From Flavobacterium sp. 1 (GTDB taxonomy: Bacteria > Bacteroidota > Bacteroidia > Flavobacteriales > Flavobacteriaceae): a stretch of DNA of 64,000 nt. The notes under the pieces are model-generated. The model saw only the letters and a list, made by a program, of their open reading frames with translations. It had not been told where the DNA came from and ran no database searches. Numbering within the stretch: position 1 is the first letter of the stretch; the number at the start of each line of letters is the position of its first letter. Where the stretch lies: contig NZ_PGER01000001.1 of the NCBI RefSeq assembly GCF_002797935.1, forward strand, positions 992,001 to 1,056,000, given 5' to 3'. Shown in pieces: positions 17,888 to 26,186 of the stretch. The translations under genes and the position numbers were made by a program.

Positions 17888-19828
17888 ATGAATAAATCAA
17901 CGGTTCAAAAAGTAACAGCAGCCTCACTTTTGGTGGCGCTTGGAATTATTTACGGAGATATAGGAACCAGTCCGTTATATGTTATGAAAGCCATTATTGG
18001 GCATAGGGAAATATCAAAATTATTGGTTTATGGAGGAATTTCGTGCATATTTTGGACGCTTACTTTTCAAACCACCTTCAAGTATATTTTATTGACGCTT
18101 TCGGCAGATAATCATGGTGAAGGCGGCGTTTTTTCGCTTTATGCTTTGGTTAAACGTTTTGGAAAAGGAAAGCTAGTGATTCCAACTATTTTGGGAGCTA
18201 CAACACTTTTGGCAGACGGGATTATTACGCCTCCCATTTCAGTGGCTTCGGCAGTTGAAGGATTAGGGGATGTCGTTCCTGGTATTCCAACACTTCCTAT
18301 TGTGATTGTGATTTTGTCAGGATTGTTCTTTTTTCAACGATTTGGAACCCAAAAGGTAGGTTTCTTTTTTGGACCCGCCATGGTAGTTTGGTTCACCATG
18401 CTTTTAGTATTGGGATTTGTGCAAATATTAGGACATCCTGCTATTTTGACCGCATTAAATCCAATTTATGCTTATGAATTGTTAGTTGAATATCCCCATG
18501 GATTTTGGCTATTGGGCGCCGTTTTTCTTTGTACCACTGGAGCGGAAGCCTTGTATTCGGATCTTGGACATTGTGGAAAAAAGAACATTAGATTCACTTG
18601 GATTTTTGTAAAAATTGCATTGATTGTCAATTATTTGGGTCAAGCTGCTTGGCTTATGAATCAAGGAAAACCATTGCTTGAGGGAAGAAATCCTTTTTAT
18701 ACCATTATGCCGCAATGGTTTCTTTTTTCGGGTGTTATCATCGCTACTTTTGCCGCAATCATTGCTTCTCAGGCTTTAATAAGCGGATCTTATACGCTAA
18801 TAAATGAAGCGATGTCTCTTAATTTTTGGCCTCGAGTTTCTATGCGAAATCCGACGAATTTGAAAGGACAAATCTATATTCCGTCAGTAAACACGATTCT
18901 TTGGATTGGTTGTATTTTGATGATTTTATATTTTAAAAATTCCTCAAATATGGAGGCAGCTTATGGTTTTTCCATTACCATTGCCATGCTTATGACAACC
19001 GTTCTTTTAAATTATTATCTGATTTATATAAAGAAAATGAACAGGATTTTGATAACCATAATTATAACGGTTTTTGGGATTATCGAAATTGCATTTTTTG
19101 TTGCCAATATTATAAAAATCAAAGAACGTTGGATGTTTTTGTTCTTTGAACTATTCATTTTCATGACCATGTATACTTGGTTTTTTGCTAGAAAAATCAA
19201 TAATAAATTTCTAAAATTCACCAATTTAGCGGAGCATACACAACAACTTCAGGAATTGAGTAATGATCTTAGTATTCCAAAGTATTCCACCCACTTGATT
19301 TATTTGTCCAAAGCTGACAGAAATTATGAAGTGGAAGAAAAAATATTAAAATCAATTTTTTCAAAAAAGCCAAAAAGAGCGGATGTTTATTGGTTTTTTC
19401 ATATCAATAGAACTAGTGAACCCTTTACTTTAAATTATGAAGTAATCGAATTATTGGACGATAAAGTAATCAAAATTGTGTTAAACATTGGTTTCAGAAT
19501 TCAACCCAAAGTAGAGTTATATTTCAAAAAAATTGTTCAAAATTTGGTTAAAAATAAAGAATTGAATTTACATATTCGTCCAGATGGTTCTACAAAATAC
19601 AATGCCGAACCTGATTTTAAATTCATTATTATAGAAAAATTTCTTTCTGTCGAAAATGAATTTGCGGTGAAAGATGCGATGCTGTTGAATTCCTATTATA
19701 TGCTAAAAAACTGGTCAATGTCAGATATTAGAGCATTTGGATTGGATAAAAGTGATGTTGAAATTGAAGAGGTACCTTTTGTGTACCAACCTATTTCAAA
19801 ATTAGAATTGGAAAGAAAAAAGGCTTAG
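17888..19828 (+). CDS. kup: KUP/HAK/KT family potassium transporter
   Basis: 646 residues, normal for Kup. It mediates K+ uptake, probably as K+/H+ symport, across the inner membrane. The diagnostic opening is ALGIIYGDIGTSPLYVMKAI, followed by the gating segment DNHGEGGVFSLYALV and ADGIITPPISVASAVEGL; twelve hydrophobic helices lie in about residues 12-430 and a ~200-residue cytoplasmic C-terminal domain follows. The DUF4118 kinase and KdpE-like regulator 246 bases upstream in the same direction are the natural candidates for its control. A strong hairpin-T terminator follows at 19839. Confidence 0.95.
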   Translation: MNKSTVQKVTAASLLVALGIIYGDIGTSPLYVMKAIIGHREISKLLVYGGISCIFWTLTFQTTFKYILLTLSADNHGEGGVFSLYALVKRFGKGKLVIPTILGATTLLADGIITPPISVASAVEGLGDVVPGIPTLPIVIVILSGLFFFQRFGTQKVGFFFGPAMVVWFTMLLVLGFVQILGHPAILTALNPIYAYELLVEYPHGFWLLGAVFLCTTGAEALYSDLGHCGKKNIRFTWIFVKIALIVNYLGQAAWLMNQGKPLLEGRNPFYTIMPQWFLFSGVIIATFAAIIASQALISGSYTLINEAMSLNFWPRVSMRNPTNLKGQIYIPSVNTILWIGCILMILYFKNSSNMEAAYGFSITIAMLMTTVLLNYYLIYIKKMNRILITIIITVFGIIEIAFFVANIIKIKERWMFLFFELFIFMTMYTWFFARKINNKFLKFTNLAEHTQQLQELSNDLSIPKYSTHLIYLSKADRNYEVEEKILKSIFSKKPKRADVYWFFHINRTSEPFTLNYEVIELLDDKVIKIVLNIGFRIQPKVELYFKKIVQNLVKNKELNLHIRPDGSTKYNAEPDFKFIIIEKFLSVENEFAVKDAMLLNSYYMLKNWSMSDIRAFGLDKSDVEIEEVPFVYQPISKLELERKKA

Positions 19829-19838
19829 GAAAAGTTGG

Positions 19839-19889
19839 CAGATTTCAGATTAAGAATGTTAAACATCTTATCTGAAATCTGTTTTTTTT
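19839..19889 (+). terminator. Rho-independent terminator after kup
   Basis: A stem of about 20 base pairs with two small bulges (CAGATTTCAGAT...ATCTGAAATCTG) is followed by eight T. It lies between convergent kup and sdaA. Confidence 0.85.
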
Positions 19890-19934
19890 GCTGCCTAAAA
19901 ATTACAAACTGCAAAGTGAAATCTGAATTGCTCC

Positions 19935-21362
19935 TTAACAGTCCGCCAAGTTTACGGCAATTGCCAGTCCGCCTTCGGAGGTTTCCTTGTATTTGGAGTT
20001 CATGTCTTTAGCTGTTTGCCACATAGTATCTATAACTTTATCCAGAGATACTTTTGCATTTTTGGCATCGGTTTCCAAAGCGAGTTCTGCTGCATTAATC
20101 GCTTTTATGGCACCCATGGTATTTCTTTCGATACAAGGTATCTGCACTAAACCGCCAATAGGATCACAGGTCAGACCCAAGTGATGTTCCATGGCAATTT
20201 CGGCAGCCATCAATACCTGATCAGGTGTTCCTCCCATCAATTCGCATAAAGCTCCAGCAGCCATAGCGCTTGAAACGCCAATTTCGGCTTGACAGCCCCC
20301 CATTGCAGCAGAGATTGTTGACCCTTTTTTGAAAATGCTTCCTATTTCGCCGGCAACCATCAAAAACTGCTTGATTTCTTTCTCGTTTGCCTGATGGTTT
20401 TCAATAACCAAATAATACATCAAAACAGCTGGAATTACCCCAGCACTTCCATTAGTTGGAGCCGTTACTACACGGCCTAGCGCAGCATTTACTTCATTAA
20501 CAGCCAATGCAAAACAGCTAACCCATTTTAGAATCTGCCTAAATTTAACTTCAGTTTTTCTGATTTCTTCCAGCCATTCCTGCGGAGTAGAATAATTGGA
20601 TAAACCAATCAGATTTTGGTGCATATCAAAAGCGCGTCTCCGTACATGCAGCCCTCCGGGAAGTATGCCTTCAGAATGACAGCCGATATACATGCATTCC
20701 AGCATAGTATTCCAAATACGCATTAATTCCTTATGAATTTCTGCTTCAGGGCGCATGGATTTTTCGTTTTCATAAACGATTTCCGAAATGGATTTATTTT
20801 GTTTTATGCAATACGCCAAAAGTTGGCTGGCTTTGTCAATAGGGAATGGGAAAGCACATTTTAGGGCTAATTTGTTTTGGGCATTTTCCCGTTCTTCTTT
20901 AACTACAAATCCGCCTCCTATAGAGTAAAATGTAGAACTGTATTCGGTTTCATTGTTAAAATAGGCAGTAAACGTTAATCCATTAGCGTGAAAAGGAAGA
21001 AAGTTTTTGTTGAAAACAATGTCCTTCAGCATAAAAAAAGGAATATGGATTTGGTTTCCCAAATGGATTTCTTTTTTAGCTTCAATCGATTTGATGATGC
21101 CGTCTATATTTTGAACAGGAATATATTCAGGATCTTGTCCGCTAAGCCCAAGCATTATGGCTAAGTCAGTTGCATGTCCTTTTCCTGTTAATGAAAGAGA
21201 GCCGTACAAATCGACTTTAACTCGGGTTATTGTATTAATGTCATAATCGATTCTTAGTTCAGCTAAGAAGCGTTCGGCAGCACGCCATGGTCCTAGAGTA
21301 TGGGAACTTGACGGACCAACACCAATTTTTAGCATATCAAAAACTGAGATACATTCTTCCAT
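19935..21362 (-). CDS. sdaA: L-serine ammonia-lyase, single-chain iron-sulfur type
   Basis: About 475 residues from the preferred start [22 protein letters not shown]. It deaminates L-serine to pyruvate and ammonia using a [4Fe-4S] cluster. The beta domain with [14 protein letters not shown] is N-terminal; the alpha domain carries [23 protein letters not shown] and [18 protein letters not shown], giving the three or four cysteines of the cluster. In Bacteroidota the two halves are fused in one chain, as here. The frame opens at 21383, but the codons between 21383 and 21362 overlap a perfect -7 box (21381-21388), so the start at 21362 is favoured. Confidence 0.95.
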   Translation of the reverse strand: MEECISVFDMLKIGVGPSSSHTLGPWRAAERFLAELRIDYDINTITRVKVDLYGSLSLTGKGHATDLAIMLGLSGQDPEYIPVQNIDGIIKSIEAKKEIHLGNQIHIPFFMLKDIVFNKNFLPFHANGLTFTAYFNNETEYSSTFYSIGGGFVVKEERENAQNKLALKCAFPFPIDKASQLLAYCIKQNKSISEIVYENEKSMRPEAEIHKELMRIWNTMLECMYIGCHSEGILPGGLHVRRRAFDMHQNLIGLSNYSTPQEWLEEIRKTEVKFRQILKWVSCFALAVNEVNAALGRVVTAPTNGSAGVIPAVLMYYLVIENHQANEKEIKQFLMVAGEIGSIFKKGSTISAAMGGCQAEIGVSSAMAAGALCELMGGTPDQVLMAAEIAMEHHLGLTCDPIGGLVQIPCIERNTMGAIKAINAAELALETDAKNAKVSLDKVIDTMWQTAKDMNSKYKETSEGGLAIAVNLADC

Positions 21363-21380
21363 AAATTTTATTTTGATGAA

Positions 21381-21388
21381 CAAATATA
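21381..21388 (-). promoter_or_regulatory. sdaA -7 promoter box
   Basis: TATATTTG on the minus strand, a perfect match to the Bacteroidota consensus, 19 bases upstream of the favoured ATG at 21362. No clear TTG at -33. Confidence 0.55.
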
Positions 21389-21666
21389 ACTATTATTTGA
21401 AGTATGATTACTGGTTTTTGTTTAAAAAAAATGACAATTTGGTAATTTTAGTAAAAAAAAAGGTTGTTGTGTTAAAGGATTGATAATGTAAGAGATGATT
21501 AAAAATCTTCTTTTTTATACTATCCTTGATGGTAAACAACATTGTATTTAAAAAGAGGAGAAGCTAATATTTTTAAATTCATATTTTTCTAAAGTATTGT
21601 CACTCATTTCAGATTTTAGGCATAAAAAATAATTTTACTGCAAATTCATAGTTTTTATTGATTTTA

Positions 21667-21697
21667 TTGGCTTTAAAAGATTAAAAACTTATATTTG
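21667..21697 (+). promoter_or_regulatory. Promoter of the small membrane protein gene
   Basis: TTG at 21667-21669, 20-base spacer, then a perfect TATATTTG at 21690-21697. Transcription would begin near 21703, so the ATG at 21725 is the only sensible start. The rest of 21384-21666 shows no gene. Confidence 0.75.
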
Positions 21698-21724
21698 TCG
21701 CTACATTCAAAAATTCCGGAAAAC

Positions 21725-21895
21725 ATGTTTGAATTTCAGCAGTATTTAGGCTTTCTACTTTTCTTAACCATCCTTACAATGGGATTTTGGTTAATGTTTT
21801 TCTTAGTTGGTTTCGTATCTTATTGGGTAGGAGGAGCAACTTGGGAAGCTTACAAAGAAAAGAGAGCAAAACAAAAAGAAGGATTAGAAGCTTAG
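21725..21895 (+). CDS. Small conserved membrane protein
   Basis: 56 residues: MFEFQQYLGF, then one or two hydrophobic helices (about 8-42: LLFLTILTMGFWLMFFLVGFVSYWVGG), and a charged tail EAYKEKRAKQKEG. It has its own well-formed promoter and a strong terminator, so it is a real, independently expressed short gene. I do not recognise a characterised family. A one-helix or hairpin inner-membrane protein with a cytoplasmic basic tail is the best structural description. Confidence 0.7.
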   Translation: MFEFQQYLGFLLFLTILTMGFWLMFFLVGFVSYWVGGATWEAYKEKRAKQKEGLEA

Positions 21896-21922
21896 TCTTT
21901 TATTTACTTTACAAACAAGAGG

Positions 21923-21956
21923 CTGTCCGAAAAGTATTTTTCGGGCAGTTTTTTTT
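21923..21956 (+). terminator. Rho-independent terminator of the small membrane protein gene
   Basis: CTGTCCGAAAA-GTATT-TTTCGGGCAG stem-loop directly followed by a run of eight T. Confidence 0.9.
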
Positions 21957-22222
21957 GTTTATAATATTGGCATTTATATATTCAAGTACTAATATCAATA
22001 TTAATGCAACCCGCTTTTAAACAACATCCAGTTCATCAATAAGAACTTTTTCCATTAAATTTAATTATTAAATTTCAGAAAATTATTCCACTAGATTAAT
22101 AGATTCAGTGGTTGAAAAATTGGAAATATTTTAGATCATTTCGCAGTGCAAATGAGGTGGAACATCTAGTTCCCTCCTAAAATGTTATTTAAAATAGCCT
22201 TTTATGGGTATTTAAGTAATGT

Positions 22223-22408
22223 CTATTTTTGCAGAATGTGGTTTACTTTTAAAATAGAGGCTAGTTCTGTTTTACTTAATGAACGTTCACTTTTCTTAAG
22301 AATTAACAATATTTGAATGCGATTTTTTTTGTGAATAGGTTGCTGTCTTATTAATCTCTTAAGTTCCAATTCACTTTCTGTTACAATTATGTTTTTTGAA
22401 TTTGCCAC
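22223..22408 (-). pseudogene. N-terminal helix-turn-helix fragment of a transposase-like protein
   Basis: A 61-codon frame whose second half, IHKKNRIQILLILKKSERSLSKTELASILKVNH, looks like the helix-turn-helix that opens IS630-type transposases (where a motif such as W-L-x-x-Y would follow). Here the frame runs into a stop four codons after the HTH and no catalytic domain follows, so it is probably an insertion-sequence remnant. The remaining 22020-22220 has no convincing gene. A small stand-alone regulator is the alternative. Confidence 0.45.
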
Positions 22409-22446
22409 ATATAAATATATAAAATTATATAACAGTCCAATATGTA

Positions 22447-22478
22447 CAAAAAATAGCCCGAAATAATTCAGGCTATTT
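22447..22478. terminator. Hairpin with A/T tails
   Basis: AAAATAGCC-CGAAATAATTCA-GGCTATTTT stem flanked by A on one side and T on the other; it could terminate in either direction upstream of the RuBisCO-like operon. Confidence 0.5.
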
Positions 22479-22603
22479 TATAATGCTAATAGTATAACTG
22501 CTATAAATAGAATTTTTCAAAATTCTAAAACCTAATTTCAGCACAGCACAGGACAGTTGCTTTCCTTAAAATACTTTAATTTAGAATCTTAAAATAAATT
22601 AGA

Positions 22604-23845
22604 ATGGAAAGAGTTTTTGCAGAATATCTTATAGAAACCCCTTATGATGTAGAACAGGCTTCGGCAGTTTTGGCAGGCGAGCAGTCATCGGGAACGTTTG
22701 TTTCTGTTCCGGGTGAAACCGAAGAATTGAAAAAACGTTTTTCCGCAAGGGTAGAGGATATTCAGTTATTGGGTTTGGCCGACGAACCATCGATTCCGGG
22801 CGGAAGTGTTCCCGGGAAAAAATACCAGAAAGCAAGAGTAAAAGTAAGCTGGTCGATTGAGAATTTTGGCTATAATCTGCCGGTTTTGATTAGCACTTTA
22901 CAAGGAAATTTATATGAAATCACACAGTTTACCGGTTTAAAGCTGATAGATTTTGAAGTGCCGGATTCTTTTCAAAATCATTTCAAAGGACCAAAATTCG
23001 GAATCAAAGGTTCTAAATTATCCTGTGGCGTAACTGACAGACCGATGATTGGAACCATTATAAAACCAAGCATCGGAATGAGTGTGGAGGAAACCGCTAC
23101 TTTGGTCAAATCACTGATAGATGCCGGAATCGATTTTATCAAAGACGATGAATTGATGGGATCAGCTTCCAATTCGCCTTTTGATGAAAGGGTAAAAGCG
23201 ATTATGAAAGTCATTCGGGATAACGAACAAAAAACAGGTAAAAAAGTAATGTATGCCTTCAATATCAGTGATGAAATTGACGAAATGCAGCGAAAATACG
23301 ATCTGATAAAAAAAGAAGAAGGAAGCTGTGCGATGATCAGCATCAACAGTGTTGGGCTTTCGGGAACAAAGAAAATTTGTGATCAGGGCGAACTCGTTAT
23401 TCACGGTCACAGAAACGGCTGGGGAATGCTGAACCGGCATCCGTTGTTGGGAATTGAATTTCCTGCTTATCAAAAAATTCAGCGTCTGGCAGGAGTCGAT
23501 CAACTGCATGTTAACGGAATCCAGAATAAATTTTGGGAATCGGATGACTCGGTGGTAACGTCGATAAAATCCTGTTTGAAACCCTTTTTGAGCGGATACG
23601 AAATTTTGCCTGTAGTATCTTCAGGACAATGGGGCGGACAAGCCGTAGAAACCTACCGAAGAACCCAAACCACGGATTTGCTGTATATGGCAGGCGGCGG
23701 AATTTTGGCACATCCAATGGGACCGAAAGCGGGAGTGAATGCATTACAGCAAGCCTGGACTGGAGCCGTTGCCGGTTTGTCTGTGGAAGAAACTGCCTTG
23801 AAATACCCAGAATTTGCCGAATCGGTAAAGAAATTTTCTAAATAA
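22604..23845 (+). CDS. RuBisCO-like protein, probable OiaX/OiaC-type enzyme
   Basis: 413 residues, shorter than true RuBisCO large chains. The fold and most catalytic positions are kept: K154 in TIIKPSIG, the carbamylation lysine K180 with D182 and E183 in IKDDELMG, H269-R270 in IHGHRNGWG, H302 and K309 in HVNGIQNKFW, S340 in SSGQWGG, and GGG at 364-366. Loop sequences differ from CO2-fixing forms. Established work on apiose catabolism (Carter and colleagues) shows RuBisCO-like enzymes OiaC (decarboxylase) and OiaX (transcarboxylase/hydrolase) acting on 3-oxo-isoapionate 4-phosphate made by a DUF1537 kinase. A DUF1537 kinase is the next gene, overlapping by 1 base, so a branched acid-sugar phosphate substrate is likely. 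Which reaction it performs cannot be told by eye. Confidence 0.85.
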   Translation: MERVFAEYLIETPYDVEQASAVLAGEQSSGTFVSVPGETEELKKRFSARVEDIQLLGLADEPSIPGGSVPGKKYQKARVKVSWSIENFGYNLPVLISTLQGNLYEITQFTGLKLIDFEVPDSFQNHFKGPKFGIKGSKLSCGVTDRPMIGTIIKPSIGMSVEETATLVKSLIDAGIDFIKDDELMGSASNSPFDERVKAIMKVIRDNEQKTGKKVMYAFNISDEIDEMQRKYDLIKKEEGSCAMISINSVGLSGTKKICDQGELVIHGHRNGWGMLNRHPLLGIEFPAYQKIQRLAGVDQLHVNGIQNKFWESDDSVVTSIKSCLKPFLSGYEILPVVSSGQWGGQAVETYRRTQTTDLLYMAGGGILAHPMGPKAGVNALQQAWTGAVAGLSVEETALKYPEFAESVKKFSK

Positions 23846-25224
23846 TGAAGAAAGATAAATTGCTCTTGGCCTATTATGGCGACGATTTCACGGGCTCTAC
23901 GGATGCCTTGGAATTCCTAACCCTGGCCGGAGTGAAAACCGTTCTTTTTCTTCGAAAGCCAGAACAAAAAGACCTGGATCGTTTTCCGGGAATTCAGGCG
24001 ATTGGTCTGGCGGGGAAAAGCAGATCGATGTCACCTTCGGAAATGGAAACAGAACTTTATACTGCTTTTGAGAATCTGAAAAGTTTTGCCCCAAATCATT
24101 TTCATTATAAAGTCTGTTCCACTTTCGATTCCGCGCCACATGTAGGGAACATCGGGAAAGCAATCGAAATCGGAAGCGAAGTTTTCAATCAAAAGACCAT
24201 TTTGGTTTCTCCATCAGCACCGCATTTGGGACGATTTTGTGTTTTCGGAAACCTGTTTGCCCGAATGGGAACGATTGGAAATGGCGAAATTTACCGTATC
24301 GACCGACATCCGTCCATGAGCAAACATCCCGTAACACCGGCTTTAGAAGGAGATTTGACTCTTCATCTGGCTAAACAAACGGAGAAATCCATCAATCTTA
24401 TCAACCTAACCACAATCGAAAAAGGCATATCAGCAGTTCTTGAAGCGGTTAATAATAACAAAGCAGAGATTCTGTTTTTTGACGGTTTCAATTCGGAGCA
24501 TCTCAAAACCATTGGAAGTGTTTTTAACCAATTGGCAACCGAAAAAACATTGTTTTCTGTAGGTTCATCCGGAATCGAAATGGCTTTGGGATTAGATTGG
24601 AAGGATAAAAAAATCATCGGAACCGAAATAGCATTTGAATCAGCAGGAGAAGTTTCACCCATACTCGTTTTATCGGGAAGCTGTTCTCCGGTGACGTCTA
24701 GCCAAATTGAATTTGCTCTCGAAAATGGATTTCTGGAAATTGCATTAGAAAGCAAAGCTGTCGATATTCAAAATCATGAAGCAATTATAAAAAATACCGT
24801 TGCTCAGGTTATCGAGAATTTTAATCAGGGAAAAAGCACAATTCTACATACAAGCATTGGTTCAAACGACCTGCGGATTGCAGAAACCGAAGCGTATTTT
24901 ACAACAAAAGGTTTTTCGGAAAACGAGATTCAAAAACAATGCAGTTCGATTTACGGAAGTGTTCTGGGACAAATAACCAAAGAAGTATTAAAGGCTGTCA
25001 AAATAAAAAGAATCCTTTTTGCGGGTGGCGACACTTCCAGTTACTCCGCATCTGAATTGGATATTCTGGCACTGGAAATGATTGCGCCAATAGCTCCGGG
25101 AGCTCCGCTTTGCAAAGCAATTTCGGACAATGAATGGGTAAATGGAATAGAAATGAATTTTAAAGGCGGACAAGTTGGTACCGCCGATTATTTTATAAAA
25201 GTATTAAAAGGAGAAAAATTATGA
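23845..25224 (+). CDS. Four-carbon acid sugar kinase family protein (DUF1537), OiaK-like
   Basis: 459 residues, typical for the family, with two domains. The N-terminal substrate-binding domain starts YYGDDFTGSTDALEFL (the DDFTG motif is diagnostic) and has YKVCSTFDSAPHVGNIG. The C-terminal nucleotide-binding domain carries VLSGSCSPVTSSQI and FAGGDTSS, with PGAPLCKA near the end. Known members phosphorylate tetronates, 3-oxo-tetronates or 3-oxo-isoapionate. Start overlaps the stop of the RuBisCO-like gene by one base (TAATG) and its own end overlaps the next gene by four, so the three are translationally coupled. Pairing with a RuBisCO-like protein favours 3-oxo-isoapionate or a close analogue. 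Confidence 0.88.
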   Translation: MKKDKLLLAYYGDDFTGSTDALEFLTLAGVKTVLFLRKPEQKDLDRFPGIQAIGLAGKSRSMSPSEMETELYTAFENLKSFAPNHFHYKVCSTFDSAPHVGNIGKAIEIGSEVFNQKTILVSPSAPHLGRFCVFGNLFARMGTIGNGEIYRIDRHPSMSKHPVTPALEGDLTLHLAKQTEKSINLINLTTIEKGISAVLEAVNNNKAEILFFDGFNSEHLKTIGSVFNQLATEKTLFSVGSSGIEMALGLDWKDKKIIGTEIAFESAGEVSPILVLSGSCSPVTSSQIEFALENGFLEIALESKAVDIQNHEAIIKNTVAQVIENFNQGKSTILHTSIGSNDLRIAETEAYFTTKGFSENEIQKQCSSIYGSVLGQITKEVLKAVKIKRILFAGGDTSSYSASELDILALEMIAPIAPGAPLCKAISDNEWVNGIEMNFKGGQVGTADYFIKVLKGEKL

Positions 25225-25883
25225 GCGCAAAAGTTTTAGGTTTCGTACATACATCGGCAACATTGGTTCCGTTGTTTCAGCAATTGAGCAACGAGTTTTT
25301 ACAGGGAATTGAAACATTCAACATAGTCGATGACAGTCTGATAAAAGACGTAATCAAAAAAGGAAAATTAATGCCGAATACGGCTGCGAGAGTAGTGAGC
25401 CACGTTCAGGCTGCCGAAGCCGCAGGAGCCGATGTAATTTTGGTAACCTGTTCATCTATTGGAGTGGCGATTGAAACGGCTGCAACATTAGCAACAGTTC
25501 CGGTTATTCGTGTGGATCAGGCGATGGCTGACGAAGCGGTGCAGATCAGCAACAAAATTGGTGTTATCGCCACTTTGCCAACCACTTTGGAACCCACCAG
25601 TGATTTGGTTAGAAGAAGAGCAGAATTGGCAGGCAAAAACGCAACGATTACTTCCAAATTATGCGAAGGCGCTTTCGAAGCTTTAATGAGTGGAGACGCT
25701 GCGAAACACGATGAAATGGTAGCCAAAGCACTAAAAGAATTAATGAAAGAAGTTGATGTGATTGTTTTGGCGCAGGCTTCAATGGCAAGAGTTGTTGATG
25801 GCTTAAGTGCTGAAGAAAAACTAGTGCCGATTTTAGCAAGCCCGGCTATTGCCATGAAAAAATTGGCGGAGCTTTATTTTTAA
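25221..25883 (+). CDS. Aspartate/glutamate/hydantoin racemase superfamily protein
   Basis: 220 residues. The fold is indicated by VILVTCSSIGVAIE (C77, the first catalytic cysteine position), KIGVIATLPTTLEPT and VIVLAQASMARV. In two-cysteine racemases the last motif carries a second cysteine; here it reads AQASMA (about 185-189), so only one cysteine remains. A single-cysteine enzyme is not expected to racemise by the classical two-base mechanism; decarboxylase, isomerase or lyase chemistry is more plausible. It overlaps the kinase gene by 4 bases (ATGA), so it acts in the same pathway. No exact function can be stated. Confidence 0.82.
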   Translation: MSAKVLGFVHTSATLVPLFQQLSNEFLQGIETFNIVDDSLIKDVIKKGKLMPNTAARVVSHVQAAEAAGADVILVTCSSIGVAIETAATLATVPVIRVDQAMADEAVQISNKIGVIATLPTTLEPTSDLVRRRAELAGKNATITSKLCEGAFEALMSGDAAKHDEMVAKALKELMKEVDVIVLAQASMARVVDGLSAEEKLVPILASPAIAMKKLAELYF

Positions 25884-25901
25884 AGAGTTCAATTATTGAT
25901 T

Positions 25902-26052
25902 TTGGAGCAGAAAGATCAGGCATTTTTGGCAATATAGTCCCGCTTTCCGTTACAAACGAAGTTCACTGAACTCTTATGAAAATAAAAGCATAGTGAAGTA
26001 ATCTTTTGTGCCGAACACCTGCACAAAAGGATTCCCACTGCAATTGGGGCTA
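25902..26052 (+). repeat. Flavobacterial intergenic palindrome, copy B, with 45-base insert in the left arm
   Basis: Framework as in copy A: GGAGCAGAAAGAT...AGTCCCGCTTTCCGTTACAA...ATCTTTTGTGC-hairpin-GCACAAAAGGATTCCCACTGCAATTGGGGCTA. A 45-base segment (25956-26000, beginning ACGAAGTTCACTGAAC and ending AGTGAAGTA) interrupts the left arm. It lies between the racemase-like gene and the transporter. Confidence 0.8.
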
Positions 26053-26087
26053 GGAGTTAAGATTCGGTTTTTTTGCCATCATCTAAA

Positions 26088-26118
26088 GACCTAACAGGTT
26101 TTGAAAACCTGTTAGGTC
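26088..26118. repeat. Perfect 31-base palindrome
   Basis: GACCTAACAGGTTTT, one G, then the exact reverse complement of the first arm. This palindrome is, to my recollection, widely dispersed between genes of flavobacteria. It stands 68 bases before the transporter start and could attenuate read-through from the upstream operon. Confidence 0.8.
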
Positions 26119-26186
26119 TGCATTGAATCACGAAAAGGAACAAATCTAATTAGGCTCACATAATTAACATTTAAAAAACAAATTGT

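Noticed and set aside
21363..21383. N-terminal extension of L-serine ammonia-lyase
   Set aside because: Overlaps a perfect -7 box; family members begin close to [10 protein letters not shown].
22629..23744. Several long frames antisense to the RuBisCO-like gene
   Set aside because: Shadow frames of a well-supported coding sequence; they lack recognisable domains.
22604..23845. True CO2-fixing RuBisCO
   Set aside because: Shorter than RuBisCO large chains, loop sequences differ, no phosphoribulokinase or small subunit, and the operon is catabolic in type.
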